This document shows positions 1 to 9,134 of a stretch of 12,647 nt of DNA, piece after piece (positions within the stretch are counted from its first letter, which is position 1; every line of letters begins with the position of its first letter). Where the stretch lies: positions 1 through 12,647 of the forward strand of contig USRS01000078.1 in NCBI GenBank assembly GCA_900557165.1, read 5' to 3'. The position numbers and the translations under genes are program-made. The DNA is from an uncultured Clostridium sp. Its GTDB lineage: Bacteria > Bacillota > Clostridia > Peptostreptococcales > Peptostreptococcaceae. The notes under the pieces were generated by a model. That model worked only from the letters and a program-made list of their open reading frames with translations, was not told the origin of the DNA and searched no databases.

Positions 1-1396
1 TTACATTTTTAAATTTATATGTATTATAGTACTCTCTTAAAGTATTAAAAAATACTTCATCTCCCACTTCTTTTCTTATTTTATCAAATATTACAGCTCC
101 TTTTGTATACACACTCAAACTATATTCTGAAGAGTCCTTATAGTCTGTTGTAGCTTTAAATATGTCATTTGTATTATAATTTTTAGTTTGTACTTCCATA
201 GTTTTCATTAATTTATCTCCAGTTTCTTTGCCGTATTTTTCTTCAAAATAAAGTATTGTTGAGTACTCTGTCAATGCTTCGTCTAACCAAGGTTCACTTA
301 TTTCATCATTTCCTACCACACTATACCACCATTGATGAGCAGTTTCATGTGCAATAACATATTCTAACAAAAACTTATTTTCATTATTATATAAACTTTC
401 ATCAATCATTACTAACATAGGATACTCCATACCACCAATAAAGAAATCACTGGCTACTACCGAATATGTATCATAAGGATAATCACCAAATAACTTACTA
501 AAAATCTCTATAGATGACTGTGACACATCAACTGCTTCTTTACCCATATCCTCATTTAAGTTATATGTGTTTATAGATATATCTTTATATTTTGTTTTAT
601 TTACTGTAAACTTGTCACTTAATATAAATGCAAAATCCCTAACCATTTTACCTTCTATAGTATATAATACTTTTTCATTATCAGTTTTCTTCTCTTTTAT
701 ATTTCCTGTTGTAGCCAATTTATATCTAGCAGGAATTAATAATTTCACATTAAAATTGCTAGTATCACTATAAAATGGATCTCCTATTGCTTCATAACTC
801 TTTAAATTCCATCCCTTGTCATCATAAACACAGGCTATAGGAAACCAGTTCGTCACATTTATAGTATTGTCACCATATCCAAATCTACCTAAGCAATTTG
901 GCAACTTAACGTTATATTTCACATCAATTTTAACGCTTTGACCTTCTTTCAAAAGCTTATCCAATTTAATTTCAAGAATATCATTTTTTTCACCGATTAT
1001 TTTATAATTAGATTTATTGCTATTATCAAGTACATTTTTTATGTCTATATATCCTTCATTAAATCCATTTGGATAAGCTTTATCCATTTCTTCTTCCTCA
1101 AAAGGAACTAGATTTTCATCACAAAAAGCATTGGGATAAATATGTAAATAGATCTTATCTAATGTAGTTTTTGTATTGTTTATATAAACTAAAGTCTCAT
1201 TGCATAAAATACGATTAGTTTCATCATCATATATTACATCAATAGTGTATTCATTTTTATTTTTTTCATCTTGGAGAGTAAAGGTTTCTCTTTCGTTGGT
1301 AAGTATAAAATTACGGACAGAACATCCTAAAATGACTAAAAGAGATAAAATTATAACAAATAATCTTCTTCTCTTTTTATCAAACTTAATAACCAA
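1..1396 (-). CDS. M1 family zinc metallopeptidase, putative lipoprotein (3' end cut by window edge)
   Basis: Translating the minus strand from a TTG at 1396-1394 gives 465 codons with no stop, open at the left edge. An AAAGGAGG site lies 6 nt before the TTG and no better start is near. Residues 1-25 form a lipoprotein-type signal: KKRRR, a hydrophobic stretch, then ILGC with C25 as the likely lipidated cysteine (leucine at -2 is slightly off consensus). The gluzincin signature is complete: GGMEYP at 321-326 (the family's GxMEN-like exopeptidase motif), H350-E-x-x-H354, the third zinc ligand E373 exactly 18 residues later, and a YxxxxYTKG motif whose second tyrosine, Y430, matches the catalytic tyrosine of M1 enzymes. 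It is therefore probably an active, membrane-anchored extracytoplasmic aminopeptidase; the substrate is unknown. It is divergent from the dnaD-like gene. The missing part would be the C-terminal helical domain. Confidence 0.9.
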   Translation of the reverse strand, partial: MVIKFDKKRRRLFVIILSLLVILGCSVRNFILTNERETFTLQDEKNKNEYTIDVIYDDETNRILCNETLVYINNTKTTLDKIYLHIYPNAFCDENLVPFEEEEMDKAYPNGFNEGYIDIKNVLDNSNKSNYKIIGEKNDILEIKLDKLLKEGQSVKIDVKYNVKLPNCLGRFGYGDNTINVTNWFPIACVYDDKGWNLKSYEAIGDPFYSDTSNFNVKLLIPARYKLATTGNIKEKKTDNEKVLYTIEGKMVRDFAFILSDKFTVNKTKYKDISINTYNLNEDMGKEAVDVSQSSIEIFSKLFGDYPYDTYSVVASDFFIGGMEYPMLVMIDESLYNNENKFLLEYVIAHETAHQWWYSVVGNDEISEPWLDEALTEYSTILYFEEKYGKETGDKLMKTMEVQTKNYNTNDIFKATTDYKDSSEYSLSVYTKGAVIFDKIRKEVGDEVFFNTLREYYNTYKFKNV

Positions 1397-1442
1397 TTTA
1401 TACCTCCTTTTTAGTGAATATTTTTTTTTAAAACTTTCAATA

Positions 1443-1471
1443 TAAGTTTGTAATAGCTTTTATGATATAAT
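1443..1471 (+). promoter_or_regulatory. Extended -10 promoter of the dnaD-like/dnaI operon
   Basis: TATAAT at 1466-1471 is preceded by TG one base upstream (TGATATAAT), an extended -10. The hexamer 17 bp upstream, TAAGTT at 1443-1448, is a poor -35. Transcription would start near 1478, leaving a leader of only about 12 nt that is almost entirely the GAGGTG ribosome binding site at 1479-1484. The same 11-mer, TATGATATAAT, is present at the mazG-like operon promoter. Confidence 0.6.
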
Positions 1472-1489
1472 TGAAGCTGAGGTGATTAT

Positions 1490-2548
1490 ATGTTTTTTTA
1501 TAAAGAAGAAAATAGTATAGATTTTGGAGAGACAACCATCCCAAATATCTTCATAGATATATATATGCCTATGGGTGATGGATTATACACTAAAGTCTAC
1601 CTTTTAGCTTACAGACAAGTGTGTTCTTCCATTCCAGATCCTAAATTTGATAATAATTCTATTGCTAGAATTTTAGAAGTACCCCTATCAGATGTTATAA
1701 ATGCATGGAAATTCTGGGAAAAGCAAAACATAATCAAAATGCATAAAAATGATAGTCCAGATTATTATGATTATTCAATTGAATTTTTAGACTTAAAGAG
1801 ATTATATGTTGAAAATTTACAAGTAAATACAACATCAATTAAATCAAATAGTGATAGAATAGTTTCTGCTGGAGAAAATCCAAGCATTACTAAAATGTTT
1901 AATAGTATAAATAGAATAATAGGAAGATTTCTAGATCCATCAGAAAAATTAAGAATACTAGATATTAGAGAAAAATTTAATGTTTCACCTGATGTTATTG
2001 TTTATGCTTATGAAACATCAAAACAAAATAATAACGGTACACCTAAAAACCTTAATTATGTAGAAGGTATACTTAGAAACTGGTATGATTTAGGTCTTTA
2101 CACTATAGAAGATATAGAAAAAAATATAATCAATGATAAAAAACGCTACGATATTTATAAGCTTATCTTCAAATCCTTAGGATTTAATAGAAATCCAGGA
2201 ACAGAAGAAAAAAGAATTATGGATATATGGATTGATAAATATAATATGGATATAGAAGTTATATTAGAAGCATGTAGCAAATCTAAAAATACAACTAATC
2301 CATCTATATCTTATATAAATGGTATAATTGAACGATATAAGAAGAATAATGTTAGAACTTTAGATGATATTAATAAATTGGAAGAAGAATTTAATCAAAG
2401 AAAACAACAACTAAAAAATACAACTTCAAATAATGCTTCAGCACCTAAGGTTAAAACAAGATTCCATAATATTAATGAAACATTTAGGAACTATAGCCCG
2501 GATGAATTAGAGCAATTGCTTAAAGAAAGTCAAAAGGGTAAATTTTAG
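1490..2548 (+). CDS. DnaD/DnaB-type replication initiation protein
   Basis: 352 aa, ATG start with GAGGTG 5 nt upstream. Residues ~15-105 look like the N-terminal winged-helix domain of DnaD/DnaB proteins. Two copies of the C-terminal DnaD-like (DnaB_2) domain follow: ~135-210 with YVEGILRNW at 190-198, and ~222-295 with YINGIIERY at 275-283. A low-complexity linker leads to a C-terminal tail with the family's YSPDELEQLL pattern (335-344). One winged helix plus two DnaB_2 domains is the layout of B. subtilis DnaB, the primosome protein that works with DnaI, rather than of DnaD, which has a single copy. The next gene is a DnaI-type loader 16 nt downstream, so the pair resembles the B. subtilis dnaB-dnaI operon. 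Inferred role: helping to recruit or load the replicative helicase at the origin or at restarting forks. Databases may name it DnaD, so no symbol is given. Confidence 0.88.
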   Translation: MFFYKEENSIDFGETTIPNIFIDIYMPMGDGLYTKVYLLAYRQVCSSIPDPKFDNNSIARILEVPLSDVINAWKFWEKQNIIKMHKNDSPDYYDYSIEFLDLKRLYVENLQVNTTSIKSNSDRIVSAGENPSITKMFNSINRIIGRFLDPSEKLRILDIREKFNVSPDVIVYAYETSKQNNNGTPKNLNYVEGILRNWYDLGLYTIEDIEKNIINDKKRYDIYKLIFKSLGFNRNPGTEEKRIMDIWIDKYNMDIEVILEACSKSKNTTNPSISYINGIIERYKKNNVRTLDDINKLEEEFNQRKQQLKNTTSNNASAPKVKTRFHNINETFRNYSPDELEQLLKESQKGKF

Positions 2549-2564
2549 TAGGTGGGTGATTTAA

Positions 2565-3569
2565 ATGAATGAATCAAAATTAAGAGATATTCTTACAGAT
2601 TACGAAAGAAAAAGAGATAAAGCAGATAGATTATTAGAAAAAAGAAAACAAGATGTTTATTCTCAAATTCCACAAGTAAAAGAAATCGAAGATGAAATAA
2701 GTAAAGTTGGACTGGAAATGATGAAACTTGTACTTAAAAATCCTTCTAGTAAAGAGGAACTTTCTCTGCAAGCAAAGGAAAAAATCCAAACTTTAACTAC
2801 TAAAAAACAAGATTTACTTGATAAGTGGAATGTTCCAAAAGGTTATTTAGATATCCAATATGAGTGTAATTTATGTAAAGATAGAGGTTTCTTGCCAAGT
2901 GGAAAGAAGTGTAACTGTTTGAAACAAGCTATAATTAATGAATCTTATAAAATGTCTAATTTATCTAAAATATTAGAAAAGCAAAATCAATGTACATACG
3001 ATGATAGCATTTTTTCTGATGAAATTGACCCTAAAAGTGGCATTTCACCAAGACAAAATATGCAATTAATTTTATCGGATTGTGACAAATTTATTTATGA
3101 TTTTGATAAAGATAATGATAAAAATTTATTATTTTATGGAGATACAGGGCTTGGTAAAACATTTATGTCTAGCTATATTGCTAAAGAACTACTGGATAAA
3201 GGGTATTTAGTTATTTACCAAACATCATTTAAAATGTTTGAAATTATAGAAGAGTATAAATTTAGAAATTCTGATAAACACTTATCTAGAGATGATTATG
3301 AAAACTTATTTGAATGTGACTTACTAATAATTGATGATTTAGGTACAGAGTTAACTAACTCTTTTACCATAAGTGAATTATTTATTATTTTAAATACACG
3401 TTTATTAAATGGTAAAAAGACTATTATTTCTACAAACCTTAATCCTGCTCAACTTGGCGAACTTTATTCTCAAAGAATTTTCTCACGTATTTTTGATAAG
3501 TTTAAAATGATCAAATTTATTGGTGATGATTTAAGATGGCAAAATAAAATATCTAATCTAAAAAAATAA
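2565..3569 (+). CDS. dnaI: Replicative helicase loader, DnaI/DnaC-type AAA+ ATPase
   Basis: 334 aa. The start is the ATG after a GGTGGGTGAT site. Residues 1-95 are charged and probably coiled coil. A zinc-binding cysteine cluster follows: C101-x2-C104 and C116-x-C118, as in the helicase-binding N-terminal domain of DnaI. The C-terminal half is an AAA+ ATPase: Walker A GDTGLGKT at 192-199 (K198), Walker B LLIIDDLG at 253-260, sensor I around N291, and arginine-finger candidates R304 and R308 in YSQRIFSRIF. All key residues are present, so it should be active. It is predicted to load the DnaB hexamer encoded at 5329-6657 onto DNA. It is co-transcribed with the DnaD/DnaB-type gene upstream, and the operon ends at the hairpin that overlaps its stop codon. 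Cytoplasmic. Confidence 0.93.
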   Translation: MNESKLRDILTDYERKRDKADRLLEKRKQDVYSQIPQVKEIEDEISKVGLEMMKLVLKNPSSKEELSLQAKEKIQTLTTKKQDLLDKWNVPKGYLDIQYECNLCKDRGFLPSGKKCNCLKQAIINESYKMSNLSKILEKQNQCTYDDSIFSDEIDPKSGISPRQNMQLILSDCDKFIYDFDKDNDKNLLFYGDTGLGKTFMSSYIAKELLDKGYLVIYQTSFKMFEIIEEYKFRNSDKHLSRDDYENLFECDLLIIDDLGTELTNSFTISELFIILNTRLLNGKKTIISTNLNPAQLGELYSQRIFSRIFDKFKMIKFIGDDLRWQNKISNLKK

Positions 3570-3600
3570 GGAGAAAACTTGTGATAGTTTTCTCCTTATC
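3561..3600. terminator. Bidirectional terminator between dnaI and purA
   Basis: A 14-bp perfect stem (3566-3579 with 3586-3599) and a 6-nt loop. The left arm includes the dnaI stop codon. Read on the minus strand the stem is followed by six T residues (the A-run at 3561-3566), so it is a good purA terminator. On the plus strand it is followed only by CTTATATATAA, a weaker tail for dnaI. Confidence 0.88.
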
Positions 3601-3613
3601 TTATATATAAATA

Positions 3614-4903
<1,290 letters not shown>

Positions 4904-4950
4904 TTATTTCACCTCTATTATCTATATAATAAATCTTAATAAAAAATTAT

Positions 4951-4979
4951 TATATAATTTATTTTTCATTTAATTCGAA
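4951..4979 (-). promoter_or_regulatory. Candidate purA promoter
   Basis: On the minus strand, TTCGAA (4979-4974) lies 17 bp before TATATA (4956-4951), with an alternative TATAAT at 4954-4949. Start of transcription would be near 4943, leaving a ~40-nt leader. The -35 is only a 3/6 match, and it sits inside a CGAAC sequence that resembles half of a PurR operator (see findings). This assignment is tentative. Confidence 0.45.
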
Positions 4980-5119
4980 CACTTACGTAATACATTTTAA
5001 CAAATATTCGTCTTAGTTTCAACATTTTTAGTCATCAATTGTTTTTAATATGTAGTCTTATATATATATTATGCCTTACCTCTTTAGATTTCATTCTTTA
5101 TAAATATACTTTTAAACAT

Positions 5120-5169
5120 AATAAAGGGTTGCTTATAAGATAATGCTATCTTATAAGCAACCCTTTATT
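5120..5169. terminator. Long perfect hairpin, probable bidirectional terminator downstream of dnaB
   Basis: A 23-bp perfect inverted repeat (5120-5142 with 5147-5169) with an ATGC loop. On either strand the stem ends in CCCTTTATT, and a clear run of U beyond the stem is missing. It lies 160 nt past the dnaB stop and is the first strong hairpin for transcripts leaving the mazG-like...dnaB operon. It also separates that operon from the purA promoter. The terminator role is inferred. Confidence 0.65.
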
Positions 5170-5193
5170 TAAAAATTACATACTTATTTATAG

Positions 5194-5324
5194 TTATACA
5201 CATTTATCCACATATATATTGTGGATATTGTGTATAATTTTTTATGATATTTACTAGATTCAATACCATTTTTGTAATTTTATCCACATTTTTCTTAAAT
5301 ATGGAATTAATATTCTGTGGATAT
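5194..5324. promoter_or_regulatory. Cluster of six DnaA boxes
   Basis: Six 9-mers match or nearly match the DnaA box TTATCCACA. Perfect + copies are at 5204-5212 and 5280-5288. TTATACACA (fits TTATNCACA) is at 5194-5202 (+) and 5229-5237 (-). ATATCCACA (8/9) is at 5220-5228 (-) and 5316-5324 (-). The first four form a head-to-head pair of direct repeats: two + boxes 1 nt apart, 7 nt, then two abutting - boxes. No other such sequence was noticed in the window. DnaA binds such boxes at origins, in titration clusters and in regulated promoters. This site is at the 3' side of dnaB, not at a gene start. Confidence 0.75.
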
Positions 5325-5328
5325 ATGT

Positions 5329-6657
5329 TTATATTTCTCTAATTTTGTCGGCAAATTTTTGTACTTGTCCAAACCAGACTAATTCCACATTACCTGTTTC
5401 TCCATGCCTATTTTTAGCTATTATTACTTCACCTATATTCTTCTTCTCAGAATCGTCATGGTAATATTCATCTCTGTATAAAAACATTACTATATCTGCA
5501 TCCTGCTCTATAGATCCAGATTCTCTTAAATCTGATAATATAGGTCTATGATCTTTTCTAAGTTCTGGTGAACGTGACAACTGAGAAAGAGCAACTACTG
5601 GACAATCTAGTTCTTTAGCTAATATTTTTAATGATCTGGAAATCTTAGCTATTTCCTGTTGTCTATTTTCATTTTTTCCTTCTCCCTCCATTAATTGAAG
5701 GTAATCTATTAAGATTAAGTCTAATCCTTTTTCTATTTTTAATCTTCTACATTTAGATCTTATTTCTGATATTTTTATCCCTGGAGTATCATCTATAAAA
5801 ATGTTTGCTTCTGAAAGCACTGCCATTCCATCTATTATTCTTGGCCAATCAGATTCTCCCAAATTACCAGTTTTTATTTTGCTTAATTCAACATTAGATT
5901 GTGCAGAAAGCATACGTTGAACAAGTTGTTCTTTTGACATTTCCAGACTGAATACCGCCACAGATGCATCACCTTTTAAGGCTGCATTTTGGACAAGATT
6001 CAAAGAAAATGCCGTTTTACCCATGGCAGGTCTTGCTGCCAATAGTATTAAATCTGTTCTTTGTAAACCATTGATTTTTTTATTTAAATCTGCAAAACCA
6101 GTTGTTATTCCAGTGACTTCACTTTTGTCTGTACATAGTTTTTCAATCATTTCAAATGTATCTTGTAAAACTACATTTATTGGCTGAATATCATCTCCTG
6201 ATTTTTCTTGAGATATATCAAATATATTCTTCTCTGCTTTATCCAATATTTCCTGAACATCTGTAGATGCATCATATCCTAAATTTATAATCTCATTAGA
6301 GGCTTTAATAAGTTGTCTCATTACAGATTTTTCTTTTACTATGTTTGCATAATATTTTACATTTGATGTCGTTGGAACTATGGTTGAAAGACTTGTTAGA
6401 TAGCTTATTCCTCCTATGCTATCTAAATGACCTTCTTTTCTTAATTCCTCTATTAGTGTTATCAAATCTATAGGTTCATTGTTACTATTAAGCTTCAACA
6501 TAGATTCATATATAATTTTATGGGCTTCTTTATAAAAATCCATTGGTTGGATAGTTTCTGCAACCGTAATTATAGCTTCTTTATCAAGAATAATAGAACC
6601 TAATATTGATTGTTCTGATTCCACACTATGTGGAGGAATTCTATTTATATCCTCCAT
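5329..6657 (-). CDS. dnaB: Replicative DNA helicase (DnaB family)
   Basis: 442 aa from the ATG at 6657, which has GAGGTG 6 nt upstream. A GTG at 6666 in frame would add three residues but overlaps that binding site, so the ATG is preferred. Residues ~1-150 are the N-terminal helical domain that contacts primase and loader. The RecA-like motor follows: Walker A ARPAMGKT at 208-215 (K214), catalytic E239 in SLEM, Walker B LILIDYLQL at 314-322, SQLSR at 358-362, LRESGSIEQDAD at 377-388, and the arginine-finger region KNRHGETG at 415-422. No intein interrupts the motor domain. It is the hexameric 5'-3' fork helicase, to be loaded by the dnaI product encoded on the other strand. It is the last gene of the mazG-like-yybS-gdpP-rplI-dnaB operon, 22 nt after rplI. 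B. subtilis calls its homologue DnaC. Confidence 0.96.
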   Translation of the reverse strand: MEDINRIPPHSVESEQSILGSIILDKEAIITVAETIQPMDFYKEAHKIIYESMLKLNSNNEPIDLITLIEELRKEGHLDSIGGISYLTSLSTIVPTTSNVKYYANIVKEKSVMRQLIKASNEIINLGYDASTDVQEILDKAEKNIFDISQEKSGDDIQPINVVLQDTFEMIEKLCTDKSEVTGITTGFADLNKKINGLQRTDLILLAARPAMGKTAFSLNLVQNAALKGDASVAVFSLEMSKEQLVQRMLSAQSNVELSKIKTGNLGESDWPRIIDGMAVLSEANIFIDDTPGIKISEIRSKCRRLKIEKGLDLILIDYLQLMEGEGKNENRQQEIAKISRSLKILAKELDCPVVALSQLSRSPELRKDHRPILSDLRESGSIEQDADIVMFLYRDEYYHDDSEKKNIGEVIIAKNRHGETGNVELVWFGQVQKFADKIREI

Positions 6658-6679
6658 TATTATCACCTCTACCTAGTGC

Positions 6680-7129
6680 CTATTGTTTTTCTTTTACGTC
6701 TACTCTTATTTTAGTAGTAACTTTTTGATGTATTTTAACTTCAACAAATCTTGAACCTAATACTCTTATCGGCTCATCAAGTGTTATTTTTCTTTTATCA
6801 ACTTCTACATTATGTTGTTTCTTTAATTCTTCTGCTATATCCTTAGAAGTTATTGAACCAAATAACCTTCCACCATCTCCAGCTTTTGAGTATATAGTTA
6901 CAGCCATGTCTTCCATTTTCTTTCCTAATTCAACAGCTGCTTCATATTCTTTTTGAGCTTTGTTTTCTTTTGCTTTATTTTTTTCGTTTAATTCTTTTAC
7001 ATTTGTATTATCAGCAACTACTGCTATTTTTTTGGGTAATAAGAAGTTTTTTGCGTATCCATCACTAACTTCTTTAACTTCTCCTTTTTTTCCTGTTCCT
7101 TTTACATCTTTTAATAATATTACTTTCAT
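6680..7129 (-). CDS. rplI: 50S ribosomal protein bL9
   Basis: 149 aa, the standard length. The N-terminal rRNA-binding domain shows the family signature: [18 protein letters not shown], then [16 protein letters not shown] at 21-36. A lysine- and glutamate-rich connecting helix (~41-75) leads to the C-terminal domain, with GGRLFGSIT at 86-94. It binds 23S rRNA at the base of the L1 stalk. The ATG directly abuts the TAA of gdpP (7130-7132), and its GGGAGGAAG binding site lies inside the gdpP coding end, so the two are probably translationally coupled. Confidence 0.97.
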   Translation of the reverse strand: MKVILLKDVKGTGKKGEVKEVSDGYAKNFLLPKKIAVVADNTNVKELNEKNKAKENKAQKEYEAAVELGKKMEDMAVTIYSKAGDGGRLFGSITSKDIAEELKKQHNVEVDKRKITLDEPIRVLGSRFVEVKIHQKVTTKIRVDVKEKQ

Positions 7130-9124
7130 TTAGTCTTCCTCCCTTAAGTATTGTTCAATTATATAATTTACTTTTTTATAGGCTTCTTGGATAGAAACAC
7201 CTTCTAGTTGTGCACCAGCTATATCCATATGTCCTCCTCCACCTAACTTTTCCATCAATACATGTACATTTATTTTTCCTAAAGATCTGGCACTTATAAA
7301 TATAATTCCATTTTTCTCTCCTAAAACAAATGATGCTTCCACATTTTTTACAGTTAATAATTCATCTGCTGCTTGAGCAATAACTACATTTATATTTTCT
7401 GACTTCATTTTTGAATAAGAAATACAAATTCTATTATCAATAATATGAGTATTACTTATAATTTCAGCTTTTGTTTTAAAATCTTCCACATTTGTTCTAA
7501 ATAATTTCTTAACTTCTGTAGTATCTGCACCTGCTTTCTTTAAATAAGATGCAGCTTCAAAAGTTCTTACTCCTGTTTTAAATGCAAAGAACTTAGTATC
7601 TAAACTTATTCCTGCTAAAAGCCCTTCTGCCGTAAGTTTATTTATTTTTACATCATCTTCTAAGTATTGAACTACTTCCGTTACCATTTCACAAGTTGAT
7701 GAAACATAAATTTCATGGAATGATAAAACAGTATCCTGAATGAATTCAACACCTCTTCTATGATGATCTATAACTGCTATTTTTTTACTAATTCCTAATA
7801 ATTCTTCACACTCTGTATAGCTAGGTCTATGAGTATCAACTACAACCACTAATGTATCTTTTGTACAATTTTTAATTGCTTCTTCTTTGTTTATAAATAA
7901 ATCTTTATAATATTCTTGCTTGTTTAATCTACTAACAAATTCATCTATAGATTCATTAACTTGATCTAATACTATATAAGTTTCCTTTTTTAAAGATTTA
8001 CATATATCATATATACCTACTGCAGCTCCCATAGCATCTAAGTCTGGATATTTATGACCCATTATATAAATATTATTACTTTGAGATACTATTTCCTTTA
8101 AAGCATGCCCTATTAACCTTGATTTAACCTTAGTAGTTTTCTCAACGGCTTTTGATTTTCCACCATAAAACTCAAATTTATCTTTTGTTTTAACTATAGC
8201 TTGATCTCCACCTCTTCCTAAAGCTAAGTCAAGTGCTCCTGCTGCCCATTTAATATTTTCATGGATTGAATTCCCTTCTCGTCCCACACCAATACTTATA
8301 GTTACAGGAAGTGTGTTACTATATGTAATATTTCTTATAGTATCTAATATAGTAAATTTATTTTCTTGTAATTTCGATAAACTTCTTTGATTAGCAATGA
8401 CTATGTATTTATCCTTGGCAGTTTTTTTGACTGCTGCTTGCAAAGAATTTTCTAGTCCAAATAATATCCTTTCTATTTCTACAGATATTAAAGATCTTTT
8501 TTCTTCACTAGCACTTTTAAGTACTTCATCATAACCATCTACTTGAATTAACATTATGACATTTTTTTCTTCTTCATATTTTTGAGCAAGGGATAAATAA
8601 TCTGTTTTATCAATCCAGTACAACATCATCAAGTACTTAACTTGCTTATTTTGTTCATTTTTTATTACATTATAAATAACAGTATATTCTCTATCTTTAT
8701 ATGTAACGTCTGTGTACATTTCTTTATTTTCATTTAAGACTTTTCTTAAATTAAGATTTTTTATAATATTATCTATATTTTCACCCAATAAATCTGGTGA
8801 CTCTGTCATATCATAAAATTTATTATTATACCAAGATATATTTCCATCAAATTCAAGAATACATAATGGTATAGGAAGATTCATTATTGCTTTTTTTGTT
8901 GTTTCATCTATATCTAATGATAAGTTTTCAATATATTTATTCCACTCTTTTTTTCTAAAATTAGATATTCGCCAATTATGAAAAACTATATATATAAAAC
9001 CAAAGAAAAATAAACATCCTATATATAAATTATAGAAAAGTAGAATTAAACTAGTTATTCCAATAATTAATATATATATATTTATTTCTGGCATATTTAT
9101 TTTAAAGCTTGGCTTATTCCTCAT
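7130..9124 (-). CDS. gdpP: Membrane-bound c-di-AMP phosphodiesterase (GdpP family)
   Basis: 664 aa, close to B. subtilis GdpP/YybT. In order: two membrane helices (~15-32 and ~34-48), a PAS-like domain (~75-170), a degenerate GGDEF domain (~185-320, no GGDEF sequence, so no diguanylate cyclase activity expected), then a DHH/DHHA1 phosphoesterase (~345-660). Metal ligands of the DHH domain are all there: GHKYPDLDAMG at 356-366 (H357, D361, D363), D430 in VVVVDTHRP, D453-H454-H455, and D509 in ISLDTKFF. The DHHA1 motif GGGGHMDIAG is at 628-637. It should hydrolyse c-di-AMP to pApA and so lower c-di-AMP, which in Firmicutes controls potassium and osmolyte uptake and beta-lactam tolerance. The ATG has GGAGGG close upstream, overlapping the TAG of yybS (10-nt gap). 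Confidence 0.95.
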   Translation of the reverse strand: MRNKPSFKINMPEINIYILIIGITSLILLFYNLYIGCLFFFGFIYIVFHNWRISNFRKKEWNKYIENLSLDIDETTKKAIMNLPIPLCILEFDGNISWYNNKFYDMTESPDLLGENIDNIIKNLNLRKVLNENKEMYTDVTYKDREYTVIYNVIKNEQNKQVKYLMMLYWIDKTDYLSLAQKYEEEKNVIMLIQVDGYDEVLKSASEEKRSLISVEIERILFGLENSLQAAVKKTAKDKYIVIANQRSLSKLQENKFTILDTIRNITYSNTLPVTISIGVGREGNSIHENIKWAAGALDLALGRGGDQAIVKTKDKFEFYGGKSKAVEKTTKVKSRLIGHALKEIVSQSNNIYIMGHKYPDLDAMGAAVGIYDICKSLKKETYIVLDQVNESIDEFVSRLNKQEYYKDLFINKEEAIKNCTKDTLVVVVDTHRPSYTECEELLGISKKIAVIDHHRRGVEFIQDTVLSFHEIYVSSTCEMVTEVVQYLEDDVKINKLTAEGLLAGISLDTKFFAFKTGVRTFEAASYLKKAGADTTEVKKLFRTNVEDFKTKAEIISNTHIIDNRICISYSKMKSENINVVIAQAADELLTVKNVEASFVLGEKNGIIFISARSLGKINVHVLMEKLGGGGHMDIAGAQLEGVSIQEAYKKVNYIIEQYLREED

Positions 9125-9134
9125 TTCTACCCTC

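Larger units (their letters stand above)
4904..5328. other. 425-bp intergenic region between purA and dnaB
   Basis: No ORF worth calling. From left to right it holds the purA leader and promoter (to about 4980), an AT-rich stretch with nothing recognised except CGAA-type half sites (4970-5012), a 23-bp perfect hairpin (5120-5169), and a DnaA-box cluster (5194-5324). No riboswitch or RNA gene was recognised. Confidence 0.8.

Noticed and set aside
567..773. Short plus-strand ORF within the M1 peptidase gene
   Set aside because: Antisense to a clearly coding frame with intact catalytic motifs; no binding site and no recognisable protein.
1200..1445. Short plus-strand ORF at the start of the M1 peptidase gene
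   Set aside because: A shadow of the signal-peptide region on the other strand; its hydrophobic look comes from AT-rich codons.
4904..5118. Riboswitch upstream of purA
   Set aside because: I looked for purine-riboswitch core sequences and saw none; the predicted leader is only about 40 nt.
5194..5324. Calling the DnaA-box cluster the chromosomal origin oriC
   Set aside because: No dnaA, dnaN or rnpA gene flanks it; in Firmicutes oriC normally lies beside dnaA. A cluster alone does not show origin activity.
6658..6666. GTG start for dnaB at 6666
   Set aside because: The GTG is part of the GAGGTG ribosome binding site of the ATG at 6657.
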